Source: Glandiceps talaboti (lineage: Eukaryota > Hemichordata > Enteropneusta > Spengelidae). From it: 64,000 bases of DNA. Positions 51,593-64,000 of the stretch are shown in pieces. The notes beneath the pieces were generated by a model. The model searched no databases. It was not told where the DNA came from and was given only the letters and a program-made list of their open reading frames with translations. Position 1 is the stretch's first letter, and the number at the start of each line of letters is the position of its first letter. A program made the translations under genes and the position numbers. The stretch covers positions 3,011,922 through 3,075,921 of the forward strand of contig NC_135563.1 of NCBI RefSeq assembly GCF_964340395.1. Reading direction: 5' to 3'.

Positions 51593-54500
51593 ACAGACTA
51601 CCGGTAATAGTTTGGAACAATATAGGAAAACAGTGTTTGCAGTACCATGATTACTGTGACAATACAGGTGTTTGTGCATGATGATCACATGGTAAACTGT
51701 CCAATGTGAGGAGGGCAAATGAAGGTGACATTCAAAAGGTGAAAGCACTTGTATTGAGGCTGTAATACTTTAACGACATGACAAGTAAAAACCTAATATT
51801 GAATAAAAAGATATAATTCAGGTTAGATTGCTGAAATTTATGACTATTTTGATGAGGTACTACTTGACTTGATGGTAATATAATCTTGGATCAATCTGCC
51901 TGACAAACATCCCTCTTGTTCCTAATTATAATGACAGTAATATAGCATAAATATTGAGGAATGTAGAAAGGAAATATTTTATTTGTCACAGTCGGTTGTT
52001 AGAAATTACAGATAATGAAATGAGACATAGGGCAGAGATGTTACTGTTTAGATTAATGTTGATAAATATGCAAATATAGAATTATTGCTTGTTAAATGGT
52101 TTGACACATGATAAGTGGTTAAAATGAGTCCGTGTGTACACATGTACAAGGTATAGGTGGTACTTCTATCAACAAACTGATCATTTGTATTCTGATTATG
52201 AAAGAGCTGAAAGACAATGAAGTGATTCCATACCAATCACCGTTACAGTCTAGTGGTTGAATGTATTTCAATTTACCATGTTGAAAATTACTTTTGGAAA
52301 AACACATCTGAGTAGATGCAGACACTAATCAGTCAAATTACTCGGTAATCATCTCTCTCTGTTTGATCAAAATTTACCCAAAAATTTGTTGCCAAATTAT
52401 TCATGCCTTTAGTTTTGTAAATGTTCTTGATTTACAAGTTACTGTTTTATGCATTCTGATTAATTTTGTGAATGAGAACAGAAATGGTATAAAGTGAAGA
52501 TGTTAATGGGATTTTAATTTTGAGTCCAGTGCATTACCGTAATGATGTTACAGGTGTATCAACCCAATTAGACAGACCACCAGCATATAAGTGTACCACT
52601 TAGAGTGGAACCCCTCTTTGCCATTCTAAAAACCGTGAATGCTTGTATAGGTCAAGTCCCTAAGATATTGGAATTCACCAACAAATAATTATGAGAACTT
52701 CGTTACTTATTGACATTTTAATACCTAAGTAATTGTTTACATGACAAGCTTTATGTATTTTTCTTTATTTTGAATCTCATCATAATACCATCAAAATTAC
52801 TCCATAATAAGCAATCATTGACATTTTGCAGTACTCTTTTTTGTGCCTCAAGAAGGAAAGATTTTTATTCAGATGATAATGAAATGTGGCTGAATTGGTA
52901 GTAAATTCTGTACTTACCTTGAAATCAAAACACTGGCTTGTATAAAATTACACAAGAACGTTTGAAATCAACATTTTCTTGAATCAATGTTGGTTAGTAT
53001 ACACTTGAACTATGAACTGTTACCCCAAAAGTTTGACAGTGTTGTGGTTACTACATGTATGTACAAGAATGAAATAAAACTATACCCATAGTATCTTTAG
53101 AATAATTACAAATACTTTGGGGAAGTTTACCAATAACCAATGAATTTACCCTCCAAAATCATTTATTATTGTGTAAATTTTTCACACTTTCACTAAAAAC
53201 TTGAATTTGAAATAATCCTTATCTGTGAAAATGTCGGTTCAAATTTACAGAAATTTAAGTTTCATGGAAATTGAGTTTTTAGTTTGTAGACTTTTTTGCA
53301 GGTTATGAGAGAATTAAAAGATTTGATGCCTGAAATTTAGGATTACTTTTCATTTAGAGAAAACAACATTCTTTGCCATGCAGAGGAGTATTGTACTTGG
53401 ATACAACTTAGTTGTACACCAACTTTCAGTTCACAATGTGAATATTTTCAGTCATGCAGAGCTTGACTTGATGTGTTTGAATTCAAAAGTTACACCCCAT
53501 CTTTTAGTTTGCAATGTGAACATTTTCTACAGCAATGCAAAAGTACTTTTTGAAAGGGAAATAATAATGAGTTCAGTTGACAGTTTTCAATCCAAGTATT
53601 TTAAGAAACATAAACATTAAACTTTAGTTTGCTGTATAAAGCAAGGTGTGGAGTGGGAGTTTCCTCAACAGTTACCATTTTTGAATAACAATCCTTTTAA
53701 ACCTTCACTAGCTTCAACTGGGATATTTTTTCATCAAGTAACCAAAGATATATTCACTAAGAATTGGTCAATTACTTAGAAAAAGACACCGTATCTGTTA
53801 ATTAGTGGCCAATATTATCCATAGGTAGTCTGGTGGCAAGTTTAAATCTTGAGCGAAAGCTCAGTTTTGAATCTGTCACCATGTCAAAACTGTACATGTT
53901 GTATCTGGAGTATCATTTTTGATTAGACAACCACTATATATTCACTAACAGTTGTTTGAATACCAATAATTAAACAGTGTACATGTTAACCAGTGGTCGA
54001 TATTATCCATAAGCAGTATAGAAACAGGCTGAAATCATGATCAGTGAAGACACTGATTTTAAGGTATGGACCCAAAAATCAATTTGATTTGATTTAGCTT
54101 GCATAGAGCTACAAAACTATGTTTATCCACATGTGATGCAATACTGTTCACAGTGTACAATATTATGAGTAAGATATTGCACCTAACAAAACATTTTCAA
54201 AAAATATGTTCAGTTACAGCTAGTGCAGCTTTAAAGGGGCCAACTGATTGGAGAACACACCATGTATTGTACTTCTCAAATGTAAACTTATACAGAATGA
54301 ACCTTGCTGAAAAGTTTTAAGTTATACCAGTATGTCAGCACCATGTAGTTCCACATATTTATTACTTTCTCTTCTACTATCAGACAGTTTCTTTCCATTA
54401 TCACATTTTGGAAACCACACTGCCTTCAACAAGTTATTTCTCCTGATGGGAGTCACTTGACAGTTTTCTGTAACATTTCCAGCAGTGCATATTAAATACA

Positions 54501-54785
54501 TTGTATTTTATTAATACAACAATTTGCAAATTTCAACTGTTATGTGTCTGTGTTGCTTATTTTGATTTTATTGGTGGTATATTGAGTGTCAATCTTATCA
54601 ATACCATAATTGCTAATTCTGATTCTTCTCTATAAATTGTAACAAAAGAGAGGCTTGTTTGGTTTATTAAGGCAGCCTTTCTCATACTTACCAAGTTCAG
54701 AAAATTAAGCCATTTTCACAAACTGCAGCATGCGACCTCTCAAAAGTAAAGTTACACAAATTGGCAAGAGACCTGCTATAGACTT

Positions 54786-54905
54786 GGTGAGGCATCATGG
54801 GTAAGTAAACAATGACAGGACCTTCACAGATAGCCTAAATATTCTTTAAGTTTCAAGAGATGTGTGAAGCTCCTAACATTGTTTACTTGCCCATGATGCC
54901 TCACC
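54786..54905. repeat. 29-bp inverted repeat with 62-bp loop
   Basis: Arm 54786-54814 (ggtgaggcatcatgggtaag and onward) and arm 54877-54905 are complementary at all but one base. Confidence 0.85.
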
Positions 54906-55046
54906 TCAAGTGTGGAATTATTGGGAGCAAGCATATGAAATACAGCAAAGAAGAAAACAAGCCACAGTTTGGGTTTAGAAAGCATCTGCTACATTTTAGC
55001 CAGTCTGAACTGGGGCTCATTAGTACTGTATGCATGGTGAAGTAAC

Positions 55047-55108
<62 letters not shown>

Positions 55109-57280
55109 AAGTAAAGTAGAACAAGCAGCACTAAAAATACCATGTTACATTGTGGAGTAAACTTGCTTTTTAGCCCCCAATGGGCACCGCCCGGAGGCTG
55201 GCTATTACATTGGGCTCCGTCCGTCTGTGCATGCGTGCACCCTCATATCTTTGGTATGCACAAAGGTATCATGCTATATGAGACATATGCACGTCACTTT
55301 GTTTTGTGACGGAATTAAATATGGCTGAATGGTAGCCATATTTGTTGTTACATTTCACAATATGCATCATAGCTTTGTAGGACCTGGTGTAATATGTAGT
55401 GTGTCCAGTCAAATGCCTACATCCATATAATCAAATATGAGCTGTCTTTTAAGACACTGACCTTTGACCCTGAAAAGTCTTCTTCAAGGTCAAATAAAAC
55501 ATTTAAAATGATAATATTTTAATCATGACCTGGGTTTGACCATGTAAAGCATATGCAGGTCACTTAATTTTGTGACCTTGACCTGTATAGCAAAATGGCT
55601 GCCATATTTATGATAAAAGCACATTCTGTATGTTATCTCCAAAAGTTTGATACCTATGGACACCATTCAAGTGTCTACCCTCACATTATCAATGATGAGC
55701 TTTCTAATGAGAATGTGACCTTTGACCTTGACAAACATATTCAAGGTGAAAAGAGAGAAAGAGGTTACATTCTAGCTGTACACTTAAGATGGCCAAAATT
55801 ATTGCTAATTATACTGAAACCCAACAGAACAAACATTTGCATCCCTGGAAAGCCCAACAAAGCATTTTCGTGCCAGTAAGTGTGTGTGTGTGTGTGGGGG
55901 GGGGGGGGAGTTAATTGTGTTCCTGTGTGTTACATAGTGATCTAATGTGATCGTGAACACTAAGGACTACTACCCTGGTAATAATTTAAAAATTTGACCA
56001 TATTTTAAATTTCCTCCACAACATTTGAAATGAATAACATATTCAAAACATTTGATGATTATGCGTGAAAACACCAAATCTGCCAAGAGACTCAGTGCCA
56101 GTCTAATTGTGGGGATAATAGTTGAGAAATTGTCAAGATCAAAATGATTGCTCCATCTGTGTGTGACTTTGGACCAAAACAAAGCAATATTTTGCTTTTA
56201 AAAAATCACAAACTGCCAATTAAATTGTTCTGACATTATGTGAGGATGTTTCCTAGATTGTCTAGATGAAGTAAATTGTTCTGACATGTGGGGATGTTTC
56301 CTAGAATGTCTGGATGAAGTAAATTGTTCTACATGGAATATTGGGTGGGTGTTTCCTACAATGTCTAGATGAAGGACTGTTGAAGATATGATGATCTTAT
56401 TGTCAAGTTAAAATTTTGTGATTTTTGGTCGAAAATCATGGAAGTCATAAACTATAGAAACAAGGAAGTGTACATGTATTGGCGTTGAGTTTGGTAAGAA
56501 AGTTGTTATTAGAGGCATCTAGATGTACCATTGTTCAAGATGTAATGACTCAAATCAAATATACTCTGAAATCACATGGCAGATTTATTGGATATATATA
56601 TTGTAAATGAAAGATTGATGAAGGCAAGATGGTCTGATCTTTTCTGTGTAAATTTAGTAAAACAATGTCAATTTGGGAAATTGGGTTTTAGAGATGAAAT
56701 TATAGAGAAGTGCAGTCTCAGTCACTCATACAATTAGTATATGGCTTATTCTAATAAACCAGACAAGTGAATTGTAGCACCAAAGACTTTAACTACATGT
56801 GTGGCTAGCCCCATTGGAGTACTTCATTGATGTGAATGTTCTAACCACAATCACTCAGTTGCATCTAAGTAAATATAAATGGTACTGTTAAAAATCTCCA
56901 AAACTCACATTCTTCACCTATAATTTTCATGAAAGTATGTTAGTATACATTGACTACCCCCCCCCCCCCCCAATCCTTTCAAGGAAACCTGAAAATAACA
57001 AAAACAAGTTTCTGTCCATAAAAGTTTGTATAACACTGACAGATGTCAAATGTAATGAGTTTTCATGTCCTAGAAGTTGTGAACACATTGTTACTGTATG
57101 TATTCTTGTAAATTATACAATTCCTTCATTGCCCTTAGGAATCAGTCTCTCTGGCCGATGAAGGGGAGGGGCTATTAAACAAAGTCGCTGACCCCACTCT
57201 CAGCTCTATAAAACCCAAAACAGAGTGGCCCACACCATCACGTAACCTGTATTTCTAAAACACGATACCGATAACCCCCC

Positions 57281-57317
<37 letters not shown>

Positions 57318-57737
57318 TTATTTCAATACTTTAAAAGTACCAGAAACAAACTTTCTTTTCAAGTAGTAAAGTAACTGATACTTTGTTAACTTTTAAACAC
57401 ATTGGGCTCCGAGTAGCATTCCTCCTTTTGATTTCAGAATTTGATACTTCTATGTTCGGCTACTTTAATCTGTATTTGTCCGGCCAAGGATTTTTACATT
57501 TTAATTTCATTCAACCCCACTTTATAGAGTTTTTCTACTCCACAGATCGGATGTGGGGGTAAAGATGAGTACCAAGAACACAGACTTGCTTACTTCTTGT
57601 TAAAATATGCAGATATAGATATGATAAAAGAGTAGGAATCAAGCAATTCAATAATCTAATAATTTATATAAATTACATGGAATTGGTTGCTATATTTCAA
57701 TGTATTGTTATGGTTATTTGTTTGTTTGTTAGTTATA

Positions 57738-57775
<38 letters not shown>

Positions 57776-58090
57776 CATTTGTGGTTCCAGGCCTCCTGAT
57801 ATAATGTACAAGCAATTAATATACAGAAGTATGCTAGGAAAACAAAGATATGTTCCCCCGAGGCTAAGGAACACTGTCTTGTACTCATACCAAGTTTGAT
57901 CTTTTGTTTCATCATTAAGCTCTGCAAAGTATGAGATTTTCAGAAATGTGTCATTTTCAAGAATGATGGTGGCCACCTTCAAGTTGATTTATGTAAATTT
58001 ACACGGATATTCAAGAGGGCTTCTAGACCTAGGCTAAAATCAACAAATAGATCCTTTAAAACTACAACATCTGGTCTTGTTCACTTGCTG

Positions 58091-58104
58091 CCACTAGATG
58101 GCGT
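58091..58104 (+). promoter_or_regulatory. CTCF-like motif
   Basis: CCACTAGATGGCGT matches the CTCF core at 13 of 14 positions (last base T). Orientation is opposite to the two sites near 29-31 kb. Confidence 0.4.
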
Positions 58105-59163
58105 AGTCGCAGATTGAGACTAATTTTGTATCCGTTTTCAAACTGACATTAGCAAAAGTCACACATTACACGGCTATAAGACAGAGAAAAGCGTTAGTTC
58201 AAGCTACAATCACAAATTGACAGTTAGTCAGTATCATCAAGCACTTAAAATGTGAAAGACGTCATTTTTAAAATGTTGGTCGAATTTCAAACAAATCCTG
58301 AACACTTTGTCTCACCAACTCGTATTTAATCCCAAATATACATCTACTACATTCAAATATAGACTAAGGCTCTCGGACCTAATGCACATGGATACAGGAT
58401 TCTATGCCAGACTAAAGTCAACATCCATAAGTACAATCATGTACTCTAAAGCAAACCAGCTTGATGAACGGATACTAGCCACAATTTAGACATGGCATTT
58501 GACAACGTTGGAGCTACAATGATATAAATGACTGCCTTTAACATTTAAACTGTCTTACCGGAGTAATAACAGAAAACACTCCAGTGGTGTGGGAATTTCT
58601 AAGCCTCTAGTTTAATCGAAATTATTCATGTTAAACACATATTCTAGGGAAAAATACAACGTTTGACATCATCAGGCAAAACAGTTAAGCAGGAATTTAG
58701 AAACAGTTGATATACAAATTATATACAAATAAGGTTGCTAAATTTCATATAATACTGAAGATTAAATAAACCCTGATTAATGTTTACGCGTTCGTGATTA
58801 GTTTTAGTATATCCACCATATCGCACCTAACCTACTAAACTTGGCATCCAAACATCCATCTTTAGTTTACTAGCCATCTTCACTAAACTTAGGCCAAGCT
58901 AAGTGACAGATAACGAAACACGTGCAACACAATGCGGAAAATCGTTTTATTCCTGGTAATTTTTTTTTTTTTATCCCAGATTGATTATTGCAACGACTCA
59001 GTTAGCGTGTCATGACTATGTAGATATGAAATCTATATCTATGAAATCTACATAATTACATAGGCTGGTAGAAAATGTCAAGTTACATGTCAAGTAAATG
59101 TCATTTACAGTCTATTACAAGCGTGGTAAAGTAACAAAGAGATATTGTCGTTATCAGAAATGC

Positions 59164-59890
59164 TTAGAAAACACTGAGCAAGACAATAATCTTATACACA
59201 TTGTCTTAGAAAACACAATACAAGACAATAAACTTATACACATTGTCTTAGAAAACACTGAGCAAGACAATAAACTTATACACATTGTCTTAGAAAACAC
59301 AATACAATACAAGACAATAAACTTATACACATTGTCTTAGAAAACACTGAGCAAGACAATAAACTTATACACATTGTCTTAGAAAACACAATACAAGACA
59401 ATAAACTTATACACATTGTCTTAGAAAACACTGAGCAAGACAATAAACTTATACACATTGTCTTAGAAAACACAATACAATACAAGACAATAAACTTATA
59501 CACATTGTCTTAGAAAACACTGAGCAAGACAATAAACTTATACACATTGTCTTAGAAAACACAATACAAGACAATAAACTTATACACATTGTCTTAGAAA
59601 ACACTGAGCAAGACAATAAACTTATACACATTGTCTTAGAAAACACTGAGCAAGACAATAAACTTATACACATTGTCTTAGAAAACACAATGCAAGACAA
59701 TAAACTTATACACATTGTCTTAGAAAACACAATACAAGACAATAAACTTATATACATTGTCTTAGAAAACACAGAGCAAGACAATAAACTTATACACATT
59801 GTCTTAGAAAACACAAAGCAAGACAATAATCTTATACACATTGTCTTAGAAAACACAAAGCAAGACAATAAACTTATACACATTGTCTCA
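59164..59890. repeat. 42-bp minisatellite, about 17 copies
   Basis: The unit contains acaataaacttatacacatt and gtcttagaaaacac, with gagcaag/atacaag variants; some copies carry five extra bases. It is open in several frames, but this is a repeat artefact. Confidence 0.96.
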
Positions 59891-60459
59891 GGAAATTGTA
59901 ATTTCATTCCGTGACACTTTAAACTACATGTGACGTCATTTTATCATAACAATAATGTCATAAACTCTATTAATTTGAGAAATAATAAGATATGCCAGAA
60001 CTAACAAAATAGTGTAAAATATGCATTATTGCATATACTTCTAACATAATGCTATATTTAGCTTGTCACCCACGTTTGGAAAATATGATTTGGCGATTAT
60101 TAAAATTTAAAACATACCAGAACTTTTTATTTGGTTAATGTTCATAATTCTTTTTTGAATTATCAAATTTCATAACTGATTTGGTTTTATAAATATTTGT
60201 CGTGCCATGAGTTACCAAAGTTAACTTCGATATAGTTTTAATTCCTAGAGATTCATTGAATTAGTATTTTATTTAATAGAAAATCAATGACAGACAGCAA
60301 AAATTGCGTGGAAGTTCATCACACAAAAACACAGACACTCATTTGATCATGGTGTCCTATTACATTACAAATACAATCGGCTATTTTTGGCTTGTGCAAT
60401 GACAAACAAGCATTTAAGTTTATATGTCAACTCATACACTGTTCAGACATTGCACTTTG

Positions 60460-61145
60460 TTACACCAAATTAAGCTGCTGCTGGGAGTTCACTTGATCCC
60501 ATACTGCTCCAGGTAGGAGGATGTTGACATTACCCATCACAAAAATTTCGACCCATATGCAACGTCCCTTATGATATACTCGTACTTGGGGACCTGTCGC
60601 CGTCTGAACAATTTTAAAGATTCCGTTGTTGGTTCCATCTAGCGGGAGTAGATTATTTTGACAATACTGCAAGTTTGCTGCATCATAACGGTTTACCAAA
60701 ACCAAGTAGATGTACATTATATAGTTAATATTAATTCGGTAGGAATCAAAGAAGAGATGGTATAGCTGACCGATTGAGAAGTGATGTACAGGGATGTTGA
60801 TACGCTCTGTACCATAGGGTGATGTAAAGGGTAGATTTCCCTGCTCATCTCCTAAAGTGCAACAAAAGAACACACCAGCCCTGGGAGGATATCTAACAAT
60901 AGGTCCACAAGGAGAATGACTGGCTGCTTTGCACACATTTGCGGTAAGGATACCACCACCGTTGATTGCCAATATTTTATTATCCTGGTTAGTGACGTGA
61001 TACAAAAATGTAATCGGACGTGGAATTCCGTTCTTGTATCGTGGGTTGTCTGTTAATTTCTTCATTAGATTGTCAAGATTTGTTTTGACATTATCGATGT
61101 TATAACCAGCTGCCATGACGACCAATTCACTGAAATATTCACAGA
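60460..61145 (-). CDS. PHYHIP-like C-terminal domain protein
   Basis: The minus-strand frame ends at 60460. Either the ATG at 61116 starts it (218 residues, GTCATGG context) or it is a last exon entered through the acceptor cttcatttcag at 61146. The match to the C-terminal domain of phytanoyl-CoA hydroxylase-interacting proteins is by motif order: GVFFCCTLGDEQG, TSPYGTERINIPVHHF, LYHLFFDSYRININYIMYIY, YLVLVNRYD, QYCQNNLLPLDG and VYHKGRCIWVEIF. These parallel the family's GVFFSCN, SPYGRWRFQIP, LYFADFY, YVILVLA, FCRERLPRLD and a following HAQDLILEV. The N-terminal fibronectin III domain of vertebrate PHYHIP is not present here. The function of the domain is poorly known. A 36-bp minisatellite begins about 250 bp beyond the 5' end. 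Confidence 0.75.
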
Positions 61146-61394
61146 CTGAAATGAAGCAGTGTAACAAGAATATGTTAGCTATGTGCGAATAGTATATGAG
61201 ACAATCACAAGGGGGGGGGGGGTTAGTTCAATGTAGTGATCAATTAAAGAAGAAGGGGTCAACACGTTTACAAAGCGGATGGGGGGGGGGCGTGTCTTAT
61301 ATTCGACATTAACCTGTGTAAAACTTATTCAGAGGAATGGAATGGCAAAACAACAAAAACGTACAAAATGTAGTAAATATCAAAGGCATTATAG

Positions 61395-62575
61395 AGACAT
61401 CTGTTTCACATGTATTATATGTACCTGTTTTTATGTGTAGTACACATGTATTATATGTACCTGTTTTTATGTGTAGTACACATGTATTATATGTACCTGT
61501 TTTTATGTGTAGTACACATGTATTATATCTGCCTGTTTTTATGTGTAGTACACATGTATTATATCTGCCTGTTTTTATGTGTAGTACACATGTATTATAT
61601 CTGCCTGTTTTTATGTGTAGTACACATGTATTATATCTGCCTGTTTTTATGTGTAGTACACATGTATTATATGTACCTGTTTTTATGTGTAGTACACATG
61701 TATTATATCTGCCTGTTTTTATGTGTAGTACACATGTATTATATGTACCTGTTTTTATGTGTAGTACACATGTATTATATCTGCCTGTTTTTATGTGTAG
61801 TACACATGTATTATATGTACCTGTTTTTATGTGTAGTACACATGTATTATATCTGCCTGTTTTTATGTGTAGTACACATGTATTATATGTACCTGTTTTT
61901 ATGTGTAGTACACATGTATTATATCTGCCTGTTTTTATGTGTAGTACACATGTATTATATCTGCCTGTTTTTATGTGTAGTACACATGTATTATATCTGC
62001 CTGTTTTTATGTGTAGTACACATGTATTATATCTGCCTGTTTTTATGTGTAGTACACATGTATTATATGTACCTGTTTTTATGTGTAGTACACATGTATT
62101 ATATCTGCCTGTTTTTATGACTGTGTAGTACACATGTATTATATGTACCTGTTTTTATGTGTAGTACACATGTATTATATCTGCCTGTTTTTATGACTGT
62201 GTAGTACACATGTATTATATGTACCTGTTTTTATGTGTAGTACACATGTATTATATCTGCCTGTTTTTATGTGTAGTACACATGTATTATATGTACCTGT
62301 TTTTATGTGTAGTACACATGTATTATATCTGCCTGTTTTTATGTGTAGTACACATGTATTATATCTGCCTGTTTTTATGTGTAGTACACATGTATTATAT
62401 CTGCCTGTTTTTATGTGTAGTACACATGTATTATATCTGCCTGTTTTTATGTGTAGTACACATGTATTATATCTGCCTGTTTTTATGTGTAGTACACATG
62501 TATTATATGTACCTGTTTTTATGTGTAGTACACATGTATTATATGTACCTGTTTTTATGTGTAGTACACATGGGC
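61395..62575. repeat. 36-bp minisatellite, about 33 copies
   Basis: The unit contains acatgtattatatctgcctg and tttttatgtgtagtac, with two alternating types (atctgcc and atgtacc) and two units carrying an extra actg-type insertion near 62118 and 62195. Open on both strands because the period is a multiple of three; not coding. G tracts of about 13 and 11 lie at 61211 and 61280. Confidence 0.97.
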
Positions 62576-62579
62576 TATT

Positions 62580-63154
62580 ATACAAAGTTTTGTCATTGAT
62601 GTCTTTTATCTCTCTGTATATGTACATATCTTATTTTATGTTTAGGTCCCTTATTATCATCATCCAATATTTTCCTACTGAGCTGGATTCTTGAAGGTTG
62701 TCTGTGTAACAAGACTATTTTTCTCCTTGGTTTTCCCCATCCTATCTGTCCTGCATATTGACCCACTTTAAGATATGTTATACACCTGACTGCCAGTTGT
62801 GTGTATCACAATGATCCAACGTCAGATGTTAATTTAATATACTTAAAATAACTAATTGGTATCTTGCAAACCTTACCAAATATGCTAGGTTACACACCTT
62901 ATTGTTTATCTTCAGAATACATATATATACAGAATGCAATATGCATGTAATGGAAGAAAGCAAACTCATAATATTATTGTGATTATGAATGATATCGCTT
63001 ACCCATGGTTTGATACTTCGTGTTTTTAAGTAGCTCCTAAATTAATTTCAAAAAAGTTTTTCTTTTTAAATCAAGGTCATATATTGCATTCAAAGGCCAT
63101 CGGCCTAAAATACAAATCAAATCACTATGAACAATTACACAATATGATTAAAGG
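62580..63154. other. Non-coding stretch
   Basis: AT-rich DNA without a recognisable gene or repeat. Confidence 0.5.
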
Positions 63155-63395
63155 TTACAGTTCCAATTTATTTGCTTCTGCTCTTACTGATCGAGCATGC
63201 TTGAGAAAGGCTGCAAGACTTTGTAAATTAACTATTTGGTCAGATGATAACAGCTCGGTAAATTTTTCATAAGTAGGCGCGGCGGCGAATAAAAATACTG
63301 TGGAATATACTTGGACCTAGCATTGGCAAAAAAATTACATTTCAATAGGAAGTGATACTCATCTTCGTGTTCATTTGAGTCGCAAAAACACAGAT
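63155..63395 (-). pseudogene. Decayed 3' end of a non-LTR retrotransposon (reverse transcriptase C-terminus)
   Basis: On the minus strand 63390-63265 reads CFCDSNEHEDEYHFLLKCNF and onward (ARSKYIPQYFY), the CxxC...EDExHFLLxC zinc-knuckle end of LINE reverse transcriptases. After one frameshift near 63265 the frame continues FTELLSSDQIVNLQSLAAFL, then KHARSVRAEANKLEL and TAA at 63155. A stop lies just upstream of the CFC motif. The element is 5'-truncated and inactive. Clade not determined. Confidence 0.75.
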
Positions 63396-63477
63396 TCGAT
63401 CGGCTCTGTCAAAGCCTTGTCGCCTCAAATTTTTAATCTGTGTGAAGAGCATCTAAACAAAATAGTTTTCAGCATAA

Positions 63478-63640
63478 GGGAGCCTTCAGTATATTACAAG
63501 GGGAGGGTGGGGGAAATTAGGCTCAGACTGGTGCGTAAAATGTGACCCTCCCCCGACTCCGCTCCATCGTGCTAAAAGGTGGCCATCACTCTACTTTCTT
63601 TCTCTATAACATGACCCTCCCCTATTCGAAACATGAGTTA
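63478..63640. repeat. Dispersed repeat, copy B
   Basis: Shares ordered blocks with 15262-15420 (gccttcagta, ggaaatta, cctccc, gctaaaa, catgaccc). Short open frames here arise from the repeat. Confidence 0.6.
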
Positions 63641-64000
63641 AATGCTGTCAGATATGTAAAAGGACACGAGTCCCAGAATCAATGGCAAGGACTTCATCCC
63701 ACTGCTGCCACCAATGTTGAAAGTTTTAAAGGGATTGAATAATTTCCCACTACCACCGTCATGTGGACGTGTATGAGGAAGGCATTGCATTAATAAATAT
63801 ATGTGTTTGGATCTCATTGGCTGAGATGAAGGCCACAATGCAACTCCCAATGATTAGATTGGCAGTCGGGAGTGAGGTCAACATCTCCACAACATTATCC
63901 CTAGTATCTTACCCAATTGTTCCCGTTTACACCTGTGAGACTCTCTCCTCTCCTCATATCACAACTGACTATTAATTCATTACATGGTTGTCAACATCAA

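Larger units (their letters stand above)
48707..60459. other. Gene-poor region between MOGS and the PHYHIP-like gene
   Basis: No supported gene. It holds a TTAA MITE, GT runs (49600-49709, 55049-55104), several minisatellites, dispersed repeats with recurring 'tgaaatttggtggga' segments (49720-50500 and 56160-56560), and another dispersed repeat (53790-54240) sharing the cagctagtgcagctttaaag end of the MITE. There is also a region of tgacctttgacc-rich repeat (55160-55880), a C tract (56957-56971), a GTTA run (57733-57775) and one CTCF-like site. Stretches at 51770-53340 and 57350-58960 show nothing I can name. Confidence 0.55.

Noticed and set aside
55461-55730. Nuclear-receptor DR1 sites (tgacctttgacc)
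   Set aside because: They lie in a dispersed repeat with many tgacct-like words and not near a promoter.
59098-59914. Repeat-protein frames on both strands
   Set aside because: Artefact of the 42-bp minisatellite; five-base insertions break the frames.
61309-62627. Protein-coding frames across the 36-bp repeat
   Set aside because: Open on both strands simply because the period is a multiple of three; no start, splice or domain evidence.
63084-63272. Plus-strand small protein
   Set aside because: The minus strand of the same bases reads as the end of a LINE reverse transcriptase, which explains the open frame.

Overview
This is a stretch of an animal nuclear genome, most likely a marine invertebrate. 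Genes are split by long AT-rich introns with GT..AG borders. The window is full of microsatellites, minisatellites and small transposons. The leading gene is a GRL101/RXFP-like receptor (LDL-receptor class A repeats, leucine-rich repeats and a 7TM domain), a class best known from molluscs and other lophotrochozoans. A lophotrochozoan is therefore my best guess, held loosely; the species cannot be told from the sequence. There are no prokaryotic features, CRISPR arrays or rRNA genes.

Layout. (1) 51-28171 (+): the 3' 22 exons of one large receptor gene whose start lies upstream of the window. Spliced by hand, they give one uninterrupted frame of 1487 residues: CUB-like, two C-type lectin domains, seven LDLa modules, LRR cap and five LRR exons, rhodopsin-type 7TM, and a cytoplasmic tail resembling part of a protein-kinase C-lobe with its catalytic residues replaced. 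Every ectodomain junction up to the LRRs is phase 1 except one inside the first lectin domain; LRR junctions are phase 2. Its introns hold a 3.9-kb 33-bp VNTR, a 6.4-kb inverted-repeat-bounded transposon with a decayed minus-strand gene, a foldback element and several microsatellites. (2) 31465-33795 (+): a two-exon RWDD2-type (RWD domain) gene with an 18-copy minisatellite filling its intron. (3) 37446-48706 (+): a two-exon mannosyl-oligosaccharide glucosidase (GH63, ER glucosidase I). Its 8.5-kb intron holds a SINE and a 3.2-kb array of 70-bp repeats. (4) 48707-60459: gene-poor DNA with dispersed repeats, a TTAA-type MITE and minisatellites. (5) 60460-61145 (-): a gene with a PHYHIP-like C-terminal domain, followed by a 1.2-kb 36-bp minisatellite on its 5' side. 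(6) 63155-63395 (-): the decayed 3' end of a non-LTR retrotransposon.

The genes have unrelated jobs: a surface receptor, a cytosolic RWD protein, N-glycan trimming in the ER, and a PHYHIP-family protein. Nothing suggests a functional cluster. The most unusual items are the receptor-pseudokinase fusion; the 70-bp intronic array, in which most units carry a TTACGTAA bZIP palindrome and an open 45-nt segment bounded by splice-like sites; and the 6.4-kb TIR element. Tandem repeats make up roughly a fifth of the window by hand estimate.
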